Assembly (NCBI GenBank): GCA_003008705.1
Contig: PDUO01000074.1
Location: 11,418-75,417, forward strand
Direction: 5' to 3'
Length of the DNA stretch: 64,000 nucleotides
DNA from: Pezicula radicicola
Taxonomy: Eukaryota > Ascomycota > Leotiomycetes > Helotiales > Dermateaceae
In this document: positions 34,038 to 44,630 of the stretch, one piece after another
How positions within the stretch are numbered: the first letter of the stretch is position 1
How the letters are laid out: each line of letters starts with the position of its first letter
Notes under the pieces: model-generated
The model's input: only the letters and a program-made list of their open reading frames with translations
What the model was told of the DNA's origin: nothing
The model's database searches: none
Position numbers and translations under genes: made by a program

Positions 34038-35670
34038 ATGTCCGCCGGCACTATACAAGTTTTAGAAGCCTTTGTGAAAAGTGTTCGGAACTTGGCGTCG
34101 GACGAAAGCTACAAGTCGCTTGCTAGTGTACTTGACGAAGTCCCCCAACTGAAAGCACAGATTATGTCCAAGGATGCCGAACTCGATCAGCTCAGAGCAG
34201 ATATTACCACCAAGGAAGCCACGTATGAAAGTCGTGTCCACAAGAACCTCGAAACATATTGTAAGCAGCGCGATATATTGGAGAAAGATAAAGCTCGATT
34301 ATCTAAGGATATCTCTACTTTGACAGCAGACATAAAACAGAGAGATGTCGCGATAGAAGAATTTCGTCGAACACAAGACGAATTACAAGGACAGCTTAAT
34401 CTAGCCAAGAAGTCTTTAGAAGACGAGAAGAAGACGGTGGTGGCTGCGAATACAGCGATAACAAAGCTACAGCAGAGCTTAAAAGGAAAGGACACCGGGA
34501 TTGACAATCTGAGGGAAAGTCTGTACAATGAGAAGAGTCAAGTTTCCAAAGTCAAGAGCCAATTGCAAGATCTCGCAAAGCTGAGAACCTCTCTTCAGCA
34601 GGACCTGGAATCTTGCACAACAAGAATCGGCGAATTCGAGGGTTTCACAGCGAAATTACACGCAGAAGATGAAGCAGTATGGTAAGTCTGACTCTCGCTA
34701 ATAATGTATAGAAAAAAAAATCTTAAAAGGTTAGATCAATTCGACAAAGCGTAGGAATCTACCTACTAGCTAATAGAATCACTCTTTAGAGAAGATCTTA
34801 TAGAAGAATGCCTAAAAGTGAGTATTTCTCCTAGAAATTAAAAACAGTTCTCAGCTAAGAGCAACGTAGGACTTGAGCGCTTAGAAGGATTTCAGAGATT
34901 CGGCACATCTAAACTATGTTATACCTATCCCGCAGTCTAATTCTCTAGTAGTAAAACAAATGGGTATTGCTGCAATGCTAGCTATCCTCGCAAGGTGCAT
35001 TAATCTAAACGTATTCTCGTTAACCTGCCTTCTAGATAAGGAAGACGAGATAAGGTCACTCCTAATCCGTCTAGCAATAACCGATAGCAAAAAAGAGTCA
35101 TTCTATTGCGCTGCCTTACTCTCTGTGTTCCCTAAAGATCAGGCAAAGAATACTATTAAGGGCATAGAACGAGTAGTCCGAGATGTACCTTAGTGCGTTC
35201 GCGAACTACTCTCTAAAGCTTTGTATAGCAGCTTCAAGGTGGGCCTAAAGGACATCGTCCAACAGGCTTACTATACTTGGCAACTTATACAGTCTACCAA
35301 AGAGAAGTTCGAGCCACTCTTGAAGTTAAAACATTTCGAAGACATTGAATAGCAACCACTTAGATTTAAGACAGGTAGTACTAATGGCAATAAGGAAAGT
35401 GTGATAAGAACTTCTAGTGGAGATGATGCCTTGTTTGTGATTTTCCCCCGTCTCTATATTATAGAGAACAATGAGCCTGAGCCAGTCACCTAAGGGGTCG
35501 TGTTAATGAGAACATAATTGATAGTAGCGGATAGGGAGATAGAGAGAGGTAATCCACCAAGCCCTACTACTGGAAAGCCAGGTCCAAAATCCAGGGCAAT
35601 CAGATCCCGAACAAAGTCAATTTCTTTAAATGGGGGAAATGATTTTTTATCCCAACGAGCCCCATTAAGC
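34038..35670 (+). pseudogene. RIP-damaged coiled-coil (MEI5-like annotated family) gene
   Basis: The first 216 residues (ATG 34038 to 34685) are intact: a long coiled coil rich in K/E/Q/D with heptads. After a GT donor at 34682 the rest of the gene is recognisable to about 35670 but damaged. IAAMLAILARCINLNVF, ITDSKKESFYCAALLSVFP and IERVVRDV are in frame, then stops appear at TAG 35191, TAG 35350, TAA near 35490 and TAA near 35514. Each fits a Trp or Gln codon changed by one transition, the RIP signature. Similar coiled-coil proteins are common in ascomycetes and sometimes called MEI5-like; I am unsure of the function. A truncated N-terminal product could still be made. Confidence 0.6.
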
Positions 35671-36098
35671 GCACAGTGAGATGGTTCAGGAAACTGCTCC
35701 ATATCTCAGGAGAAACAAATTGAGTCTCCGAAGGATAGAAAACTGAAGGACGGTGCAGTCTATGAGCTAATGTGTGCAAATTTATTGTTATTTCAGGGGG
35801 GGTTGGGGGGTTAACACTACTGTGTTCAGGTTTTTTATCGGCTGTGTTTGTATACAGCTACTTAATCCCAATTATTGACATTTTACGTATCACCGGAAGG
35901 TCGAGACCAGATAGTGAGTGCGAGATTTTCATTATCAAAGCTGTTCTTCCTCTTCCTCTATTGTTACTCGTTGACTTCTTACGATTGCTTCAACGATATC
36001 GCCAACCAATAAGTCGTCTACCGCGCCTTTTCAGGGCAGATTTGCGCTAGTGAGAATAGAAGTCTAGCCCGTTTCCCAATGTAATGAGGTGAGTGGTC

Positions 36099-36640
36099 TT
36101 AAACTCTCAGCAGCTTTTTGCCCTTCTCAAGAGCAATTATCTCGTTCGTCAAACTTGTCCGGAGCTGATTCGTCGAATTCTCTTCCCTGGCAATGATGTC
36201 TAGCTGAGTTGCAGATAGGTTGTTCACGAAGGCAGTCCCGAATACTCGTAAACAGGAGAGTGGTCTAGTTAGGAGATGGTAGTCACTACCCTGCATACAT
36301 ATAGTGTCGACAAAGCGCTTCCTCGCAACTTTATAATACGATTCTAGTATGTCGTGAATTTCTTGGACCGTGTGTTCGACATTGTCCATAGTTTTCGACT
36401 GTGTGACTTGGTCGAGTTTCACGACCTTGCCAGGCTTAGAGTTGCCGTAGGCGTCATATTGTGTTTCAGCGTGTCCTTCTAGCAAATTCTTCAATCGATT
36501 TGTCTTGCGCTTCTGCAAGTTCTCGTTGAAATAGTGATTGGTTGTCAACGGTGTACCGTACCGCTCGACTCAGATGATGAATTTAACGTGGGTCACGGCC
36601 TTCTAATACTGCTCGACGAGGTACTCTTGCAATTTTAGGC
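36099..36640 (-). pseudogene. Dynamin-like GTPase effector domain (GED) fragment
   Basis: The minus strand encodes a GED: HTVQEIHDILESYYKVARKR, FVDTICMQGSDYHLL, then a terminal helix (QLRTSLTNEIIALEKGKKLL). This matches the C-terminus of fungal Mx/dynamin-type GTPases. Upstream (about 36640-36550) EYLVEQY*KAVTHVKFII*VERYGTPLT is interrupted by two stops. No G domain lies further upstream; instead there is a minisatellite. So this is a truncated relic of a dynamin-family gene. Confidence 0.7.
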
Positions 36641-36730
36641 AGTAATGGCCCCCTAATACATATTACTTCATGATGAACGAGGTAAGAGGCGAGGCATCGC
36701 TATGAAGCGAGAACCCCCGTATAACACAGA

Positions 36731-36821
36731 CGCATTTACGACACGCACGCATTTACGACACGGCCGCATTTACGACACGCACGCATTTACGGCATGGGTG
36801 AATTTCCGACATAGGCGCATG
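36731..36821. repeat. 17-bp minisatellite
   Basis: Five head-to-tail 17-bp units: CGCATTTACGACACGCA, then copies with GGC, GCA and GGCATGGG endings and a more diverged fifth copy (TGAATTTCCGACATAGG). The units start at 36731, 36748, 36765, 36782 and 36799. There are no unique spacers, so it is not a CRISPR-like array. Confidence 0.85.
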
Positions 36822-37370
36822 TCTGGTAGAACTTGACTAAATACAAACTCAAACTCTCTAACCTGATTTCAGCTTACAAGGTATGGTCTTAGTCGACGTA
36901 TAAGCTTGCGAACACTCAAGCCCAGGCCGCCACCAGAAGTACTTGTGCTACAAGGCACAAACTCCTTGCTCTTTCATTCGCAGATGCATCTAAGATAAGA
37001 ACATTTGCCATCCCACACTCCAACTTCTGAATACAGAATTATGCATAAGGCTGGTGCAACGACGTCAGTCTGCGGCGGAAACGGTTGGCTATCAATCTTC
37101 GATGCAATCCATCCCGCGTGCTGCGCCCCCTGGCGCTCAACTCGACCCTTCGAATAAACTTCTACTTATATCGGTCGGCTGGCTGTTAGATTTCCTTCTG
37201 TTCATTGTTGCTTCAATTCTCCATTTTATGTTTCAGAGAGATGAGATCGAATATCGTATCCACTAATAGCCATTCACCCCCCTTTATCCGTCCACCAACC
37301 CTTTGCGCCAAAGAAGAAACTAAAAGCGGCTTCACATAGCTCTTCCAGCGTGTCGAGTTTCGCCATTGAG

Positions 37371-38878
37371 ATGAAGACACAAAACAAAACCGAGAGGTCA
37401 CCATCTGACGCCGAGATTCAGGAGCTCACTGATCCGAAGCGACTTGCCTTTGTTGAACACAGCTCAAGCATCAATGCACCAACAATAACCGGGGACTTGA
37501 AGTCCTATGTTGGGCATGAACATATTACTGGCCATTTTCCACCTTGTGAGCTCGATATCCAGCCAGGCGACCAACCCAAAGAGCCAGAAAAAAATATATA
37601 CCGAGGGTTCAGCTTAAGGCGCATCATACTGCTATTGATAGCAACTGCTGTCATTATCATCGGCCTTGCTATAGGACTTGGTGCTGGTTTGAGTCTTTCT
37701 AAACACAAGGCTCCGCGGGTTATGGAGAATTATGGTGCTATTAATGGAAGTGGCATAGTAGCCCTTGATTTGGACAACACTACCAAAATCACCACATATA
37801 CTCAACGCTATGACGGAGTAATTGTAGAGAGCGAATACTTGGGTGGTGTTTGGTCTGGCGGTACTGATGTTGGTGATCTTGACACCGCATCTGGGTCTTT
37901 CAATGGCAAAAATTTGACTGCAAGGAACGGCACTCCTCTCATGGCATTATCATATGTAAACAATGCTGAGTTGCTGGTACGTCTTCCAAGAATTTCCTTA
38001 ACAATAGAAGTGCTCTATGTTGCCATATTCTACTATTTTCACTTAGTTAATTGTTTGTATCAACGATACACTGACCTCTGTTAAACTTTACAAAGTGGCA
38101 TGTATTTTATGTGACCACTGATAACAAGCTCTGTGACTGGCAAAAAAGCAACCTAACCAAAATCTGGAACCAAGGAACTCTCCGCAGCGGCGACTTCGCT
38201 GTCTCAAATTCTTCCCACGTCGGATTATCTGCATGTGTCAACACTCAGTGGTACGGTACTCCCGACAACGGGTTAGGAATTCGTCTTTACTATGGTACGT
38301 CTGACAATATCATCAAGGAGATTGGCTTGCATGTTGAGGGCCAAACAGCCTGGTTCGACGGGTTCAGTTTCCCAAACTCAAATGGAGCAGCTGGAGTGGA
38401 ATGCACAGTCCGGGGAGAAAGTATTACCTATGTATGGATGGAAAACCTACAAGGCGAACTCCAGCAAATGTGGTACGATTTCAACACTTCGGCAGGAACA
38501 TCAAGTCACACTGTTGGTGCCTGGGTACCTGGACTCACCTACCCAGATATCCTACATAACAGCGCCATCTCAGCTATTAATGACAATACAACCACTCCTC
38601 CGACCAAGAATGTCCATTTCCAGGCACCCGACCTGTCGGTTATGGAGATCATATCTAATGGCACGGCCGAGAATGATACTTGGGAAAGCCATTTTGTTGT
38701 TGGCACGGAGAAGGGGACAAATGGCACGCGAATTGGGAGTGTGGTGCTTAATACGGGCATTCTTGGCGGACAGGAGATTCATGTTATTTATCAGACGAAT
38801 GCCACTAATATGGTGGATTTCATTAGGGATCTGACAAACTCGAACTGGGCTGTAAAGCCAGTGCCTGTTGGGGTATAA
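37371..38878 (+). CDS. Membrane-anchored fucose-lectin-like protein
   Basis: 462 aa; exons 37371-37976 and 38096-38878. An acidic cytoplasmic N-terminus (about 80 aa) is followed by one strongly hydrophobic segment (about 83-108, IILLLIATAVIIIGLAIGLG) and an ectodomain with many N-glycosylation sequons. The ectodomain has repeated W/Y-containing blades (LLWHVFYVTTDNKLCDW, LGIRLYYGTSDN, ESITYVWMENLQGELQQMW), resembling the six-bladed fungal fucose-specific lectin fold. Type II cell-surface display is inferred from topology. The family call is moderate: sugar-binding residues cannot be confirmed by eye. It is the left neighbour of the UstYa-like gene and is not an obvious part of a biosynthetic pathway. 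Confidence 0.65.
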
Positions 38879-38977
38879 CGATTTTCAAACGGGCGTTAAC
38901 CTTGGATAACTATTAGAAGATCCATGTAATATCATGCCTTTACTGGTGATCTTATAAACAAAATTTCAATTCCACAT

Positions 38978-39984
38978 TTAAAAGGCATTATTCTCCTTAT
39001 CAATCCATCCGGTTGGCCTTTGAACGAAGAGACTCCCATTAAACCTTTCCGACACCAACTCTCGAATAGGCTCAAATTTCCGACATGTATGAACTGCATC
39101 ACTTTTCACATACAAACCACCATAACCTTCGAAATATTTCAGTGGAATGATGGCAGTGCTGCCCCAGCACATTATTGCTTGGCGTAGGTGGTCAATACAA
39201 TGTTCTGTTTTACTATTAGTCTTAGTTAATCATAAGCATAGCAGCACAAACCAGTATGCACTTTGCCATGGATTGGCACTTCTGGGTAAACATCTCGATG
39301 TAAAGCTTCCCTAATTTGGTTTAGGCAATGCAGCTGGTGAAACATATCGAATCTACCGCTTGTAAGCATTTGCAGGTCTCTATCACCAGTTGCTTTGGAA
39401 ACTTACCCTCCTGTGAAGCCACTTTTAATAGGATCCCAATACTCTACATAGTCTTCTCCCCACAAGCTCTTGGCCTCATCTTCGGATATAGAGAAGTATC
39501 TCCCCCAAAGTAATTCCTTCCATGCATCGTCAATCTCCTTTGATGGCTCTCCGACATAGGCCTTTTCGTTAGGTCGGGTAACAAGGAATTCGTGACCGTC
39601 TTCCTCAAAGTCTACTGGTGACTTAAAGCGTACTTGTTCGAGTTGAATAGAACTGGAGGGTACTAGATATCGAGAAATAATTAGTTTTCGTTATCTCTCT
39701 AACAGTATCCTGTCAAGAATTGCTTACTTACGTAGCTTTTCTTCCTTGAATCCTGTTTCATACTGGATAGGTGGATATAAGTAAGACTTAAGAGTGATGA
39801 TCGATAATGTAGAAACTACACCAGATAGTATTCCGATCGCAAAGAAGGCAATATAAAATGTCTGAAGACGGAAACATGGTGGTGATTTAGATGACTTGGG
39901 CTGTTCTCTTGATATGAAATAGCTTGTCTCTCCCTTCTCAGAATCATCGTTATCAATAGGTTCATACTTTAGAGAAGACGTTAT
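38978..39984 (-). CDS. UstYa-like (DUF3328) oxidase; start codon reads ATA
   Basis: Four exons (39984-39732, 39662-39407, 39358-39252, 39204-38978) give 280 aa in one frame. A short cytoplasmic N-terminus is followed by a membrane helix (FYIAFFAIGILSGVVSTLSI) and a lumenal UstYa domain: ELLWGRYFSISEDEAKSLWG, then both hallmark motifs, HQLHC (FHQLHCLNQIREAL) and the downstream HCIDHLRQAIMC. UstYa proteins oxidatively cyclise ribosomal peptides. The first in-frame codon where ATG is expected is ATA (39984-39982), preceded by an in-frame TGA. Either a non-AUG start or upstream exon is used, or the gene was silenced by one G-to-A change. It lies 1.05 kb from, and divergent to, the repeat peptide precursor at 41036. 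Confidence 0.75.
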
Positions 39985-41035
39985 TGTTCAAAAACACAAA
40001 TCTTGGTCAATTGAGAAGATTTGAGACGAGGGTCGAAAAGGCGAACAGTTTATTATCATAACACGATCAAGACATCGCCTATGATTTGTATTGAGAGATT
40101 CGTAGAATGTCATCTGTTTCCCTACGCCATCTCAGCTAGATCCTGACCGGTCATTCCGTGTATCACTAAACCCCCGCAAAATATTGTGTTTTCGGGGATT
40201 TAATCGGCAGTGTGGGGTTTGATACAGGAATCCTCCGTCTCAAACTGGGGCGTTTTGTATCAAAGCCTAAACGTATGGCCCTATTACGTAGATGACGCTT
40301 GATACATGCTACGTAGATTTTATTGGTGTTGGTAGATATCTTCTCTAGTAAGTTTACTCCAAGATAAGGTGCCTCTCCAAGTCGAATTGATAGAAGAGGG
40401 TGTGCGGAGGTGTACGCTAGCTGTATTTGTGGTGAATACTTAAAATATTAGAGAATAAATACAGCCTGAGCTAGGAATATTTTCTAGTCATCGACGCTTA
40501 TAGACGTATTAAAAGCTTAATGCTGGACGCATACCTTAAGAAGTGGGACAGATCTGGTGCTTTCGATTAATATTGTGTCGAATCTGTAACTCAACACCCA
40601 GTTGTTTCCAACATGGTTCCTCCTACGCGAACCAACCGTCAAAAACAAGCAACTACCGCATAAACTCAATCTGCACATCAATAGGAGTGCATCTGATCAT
40701 CATCTCGTCGGCATGTCACCTCATATGTGAAACATTTTAAACTTTTTGTTGACAGACGAGTAGTTTCAACTTTGATTCTAACAGGCGCAGCCTGACATCT
40801 TCATCAGATGCTCACGATTCCAGTCACAGTTCAACAGGAAGTGCAGGTACTATAAGCCGGCGTAACGTGCATCTGGCCAAGGGTTGTATAAAGTGATATC
40901 GCGCAACCTGAGAAGCAATAATAGCCTCAAGAAAAAAACAATATCCTTCATCGTTCTTCAAGTCTCTCACAACTTCTCTCTCTGTAATATAATCAACATT
41001 TTGCTGGTCAAAATCATATCTCCATCACCTCCAAT
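39985..41035. promoter_or_regulatory. Divergent promoter, UstYa-like / peptide precursor
   Basis: 1.05 kb with no further gene. A TATAAA box at 40887-40892, about 145 bp before the precursor ATG, is a plausible core promoter for a highly expressed small secreted protein. The rest is unique-looking AT-moderate sequence. Confidence 0.45.
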
Positions 41036-41287
41036 ATGCAGTTTTCTTCTATCGCAGCCGTGGCGACTCTCGCCCTGTGTGTGTCAGCCTTGCCAACTGC
41101 CAACAAGTCTCCATTTTCAGTTTTCACCAACAGCAATGGAGCCAGCGAAGCCACTGACAAACGAAGCGTATCACCATTCTCAGTTTTTACCAACAGCAAT
41201 GGGGCAAGTGAAGCCACCGACAAGAGGAGCGTCTCTCCGTTCTCAGTTTTCACCAACAAGAACGGCGCCAGCGAGGCCACCGACTAA
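41036..41287 (+). CDS. Secreted Kex2-repeat peptide precursor (dikaritin-type RiPP candidate)
   Basis: 83-aa protein. Residues 1 to about 22 are a classic signal peptide (MQFSSIAAVATLALCVSALP). Three 21-residue repeats follow, SPFSVFTNSNGASEATD-KR-SV; the third ends after ATD. Two Lys-Arg sites (42-43 and 63-64) would be cut by Kex2 in the Golgi to release three near-identical peptides. Across the 63-nt units at 41108, 41171 and 41234 most differences are synonymous; the only residue change is Ser to Lys at repeat position 9. This shows the peptide itself is under selection. The architecture matches UstA-like dikaritin precursors, and a UstYa-family oxidase is encoded next door. The likely core is SPFSVFTN(S/K)NG, with two Phe that UstY enzymes could cross-link, and GASEATD as a spacer. 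The product is unknown to me. Confidence 0.85.
   Translation: MQFSSIAAVATLALCVSALPTANKSPFSVFTNSNGASEATDKRSVSPFSVFTNSNGASEATDKRSVSPFSVFTNKNGASEATD
41108..41284 (+). repeat. Three 63-bp in-frame coding repeats
   Basis: Units at 41108-41170, 41171-41233 and 41234-41284 (truncated by the stop). They align without gaps and diverge mainly at third codon positions. Confidence 0.9.
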
Positions 41288-41985
41288 ACTCAGGCTTGCG
41301 GGATCTGAAGTGGAGGCCCAATCGGGCAGGCGAGCATTTGGTTGACCTTTCAGGATCTGCGGGTTTAGAACTTAAGACTTAGGGTTAAGATAATGCCAGA
41401 TGCCAGATGTAGACGTTCTTTAAGATCTCTCGGGCTTATGTTTATTTTGGGAGTAAAATTTGGGTGCGCAAGTGATGTTGTATTCCTTGAGGAGCTGGGG
41501 CAGGTTTGACATGGGCTTATTTGTAGGAAAAACAATCACATAACTATTTCTATTTAACATATTCATTCAAACATTCCGAGTTACTCTCGGTAGCTCAATC
41601 GAGATATTGCAGTGCCCCAAAAGCTCGTAAATTACAAATGGCAGAAAAAGCATAAACAAATTTCAAAGAGAGGCCCAGAGATTTGAGGTGGAATTTATAA
41701 GAGTTTTTCTATTGTTTATAACCACCACGGCTCAAGTCTACTTAGTTTCAGCTCGCTTAAACAGCAAGAAATTAGGCAGGGTCGGAAGCAGAAGTGATAT
41801 TTAGTGCAGTTAGTTTTAGCATTTATATAATAATATATATAATATCAAAGTAAGAGATGGAGTTAATATCAGAGTAAGAAATATCTAAAGGCCTAAATAT
41901 AATAAGGTGTAGCAAAAGGTGCCTAAGCCCATAATGTAATTTAAGGTATATAGCTATCTAGTAAACTAACAACATCTAAACACGC
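41288..41985. other. Intergenic region, partly AT-rich
   Basis: Convergent gap between the peptide precursor and the transporter. AT-rich at about 41810-41990 with an internal direct repeat (ATATCA-AGTAAGA and a near copy). No gene seen. Confidence 0.5.
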
Positions 41986-43819
41986 TTATAAGATATATCT
42001 AAAGGATAGGTTCTGCTTCATTCCTTCAACATATTGTAACTTTCCACTGTCTAATCTTATGTTCATATTTCTGTAGTAGAGGTACATAAATCCGGCAGTA
42101 AGAATCATAACTCCCTGGAAACATGCTGATGTGACTAGTGCTGGCGCATAAACCTTCCGTTCGTTAATTTAATATCATTAGCGGTGATACCTAGGATAAC
42201 TCACTGGGGCATCTTGAGATCTGAAGCTGACGGAAGAGATAATGCCTGCCATGTTCTGCATCATGGTGAGGAGACCGAGAGTTGTAGCGCGCCCTGAGGC
42301 TGAGACAATGTTATTCGATGCCCAAGCTGGGATGATGACAGCGGGAGTAAAACATCCGCAGGTGAGGAGGAAGCAGCTATGGAGAACATAAATATTGGGG
42401 CAGCCCAAGTCTCAAGGCGCACTTACAAGAAGTAACCCAGCGATGCATGGTGTACAAGGTCGACAGTACCAAGACATATGAATCCAATCATAGAGATTGA
42501 AATGGATCCCATAGATACAAGTCCTCGGAGCTGAAAATGGTCAGACATCCAACAGGCTAGGATGAGAAAAACTGCACCGCTAAGATTAGGACCAATAGTG
42601 TAAAGATTGGCTTTTACAGCATCAACTGTGAGTCGGTTGATCATTGTCTAACATGGCATTAGATTGATCTCATCAAGTAGGAATAAAGGGATTTACAGGC
42701 AGGAAATTTGCAATCGAGGCGGCAGCTACACCAGAACACAGGGACATAAATCCGAATATCCAAACGTGCCAATCCGTGAGCGGCCTCAACGTTGCAGACC
42801 ATGAGAACTTCAAGCTCTTGACCCCCGTCTCTCCATTTTTTCGTATAAGGGCACATTTCTTCTCGCTCTCGCTGAAATATCTGGAGGTAGTTACATCGCG
42901 TGGAAGAACTACAAAGCAGACGATCGCTAGAAAGATAGTCAGTCCGCCTTCGATAAGGAATAGATACTGCCAGTTCTGTTGGGTTTTGTTAGCGCCGGTC
43001 ATCAAAAAAGAGGCTTGAAGCATACGTGGAGTCTCCTGTGCCACTGGAATACTCTGTACATGTAGATTAGCAATCTGTACATATAAGACCCAGGGAACTT
43101 ACCGGTACGCAATCAGTCCCCCAAATGCACTAGAGATAAATCCCATCATGTAGTAGGCAGAGATTCGTTTCGCAAGCTCGTGTCTTGTGTAGAACATACT
43201 AAGGTAGTAAATAGCAGATGAGGACTAAGCTATACTGTCAGCAAGAAGAGCATAGATTATCACCTTCGGGCAAAGCATCTTACAAATCCAGACTCGACAA
43301 CGCCGAGGAAGATCCGAGCAGTCAGGATACCCTTGAAGTCCTTGACAGCGGCAGTGGCAGTTGAGATGATCCCCCATAAAAACATAAGTATGGGAATTAC
43401 TACAGCCGGACTGAAGCGTTTTGCAATCACTGTAGCTGGAATGCTACAAGACCCGTAGGCAATATAAAAGATAATCAGTATGAGAGAGTACTGGTTAGCT
43501 GTCGAAAAAATTAGTTATAGATCCAGAATATCCCTATCTAACGGGGCGTACCTTTCAATCCAATATCTTCCTCAAAGCCATTAGTCTTTGCATTGCCCAG
43601 ACTCGCGCGGTCCATGGCATGCGTAAAATAGACGATGCCAACAAGAGGTAAGACAATCAGATCAAATTTACGAACAAGTCTCTTCTCGACATCAGGATCA
43701 GCTACCTCCATTGATGTGGAAACATCTTCGACCTGGGGAACATCCGAAGCGATTTGCGTCGTCTGATATCCCTTTTTCTGCTCTTCTTGTGCCATTGCTG
43801 GGCTGAAACCTTCGTCCAT
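41986..43819 (-). CDS. MFS transporter, anion:cation symporter (allantoate-permease-like) family
   Basis: Multi-exon gene starting at ATG 43819 (MDEGFSPAMAQEEQ) and ending at TAA 41986. Early exons 43819-43552, 43498-43284 and 43224-43103 join in frame. A short exon and the 42.97-41.99 kb exons follow, for at least seven in all. The protein has a cytoplasmic N-terminus with DVEKRLVRKFDLIVLPLVGI, TM1 with YFTHAMDRASLGNA, then ILTARIFLGVVESGF, NWQYLFLIEGGLTIF and about 12 membrane segments: the Dal5/Tna1 type of ACS transporter. It moves an organic anion across the plasma membrane; substrate unknown. It could serve the neighbouring FMN monooxygenase or export the RiPP product; neither is proven. 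Confidence 0.75.
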
Positions 43820-44630
43820 GATAACCGAGATGTATAGATTTAATCGTCGAGGGAGTCCAACTACTAACGATATCAAGACAAGTCGATGCGAACGACTTAG
43901 TACAAGAGGGAAAGCGAAAGTCGGAAGGTGGCTTTGTCACTTTGGTGCTTGCAAGAGCTTTTAAGTAAGAGCTTCGAGTCGGAGAAATTGCGCCCCAATC
44001 AGTTTCCTTCCGCCATTAGATTGCCGGTATCATTTCAGCTCGGCACTGATAAGCACGGCGTCCAGCTGGCTCGAAGATCTTCTTCGGGCGTCGGACCAAC
44101 ATTCCCGCAAGCAAATATCTTTCTGATAACAGTGTATCCATTTAAGACTTCTAAATATGGAGAATCCGTAGTATCACTACTCTTGGAACAGGGTGTCATA
44201 AGATAGCAAGCTCCTACCATGGTCATAGCTCTGGTCACACTCCTAAGTCAGTGATGTGTCTGAGATTGAGTGATAAGTACAAAATGGCTTTAAGAATAGG
44301 TGGGCTACAAGGTGGTTCTTACAGATTTTGTAGTAAAGAGCACTTCCTGCTTATTTTTGCACAAGGGCTAAAATAGGTAGGTACAATTTTCGTGGGTACG
44401 TACTGTGAAGTAGTGCAGCAAGCGAGGATCTAAATAATTCCCAAGGTCACAACAACGCATTCATATAGACGGACAATTAATCGTTCTTTAAGGCCACTGG
44501 CATGGAAATTTTGGAAAAAAGGCTAGCATATGGCTTGTAAAACCTATCAATGTATGTACATGAATTGACCCAGCTCTTTTGGAAGTAATCTTGATCTTTT
44601 CATTTTGTGGGAAGCTTATGCACTGTCCTT
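43820..44630. other. Intergenic region
   Basis: 811 bp holding the promoter of the MFS transporter on the left and the 3' flank of the monooxygenase on the right. No gene, RNA or repeat that I can support. Confidence 0.5.

Noticed and set aside
35772..36050. 92-aa plus-strand frame with hydrophobic stretches.
   Set aside because: No recognisable family, poor context and it lies in a decay zone between two pseudogenes.
36731..36821. Short regular repeats resembling a CRISPR array.
   Set aside because: Units are contiguous 17-mers without unique spacers, in a eukaryote; it is a minisatellite.
41036..41287. Reading the KR-repeat precursor as an alpha-factor-type mating pheromone.
   Set aside because: Repeats lack the conserved Trp/Cys-rich pheromone core, and the neighbour is a UstYa-type oxidase; RiPP precursor fits better, though not proven.
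40884..41345. 153-aa frame overlapping the peptide precursor.
   Set aside because: It is the out-of-frame shadow of the repeats; no signal peptide or conserved pattern of its own.
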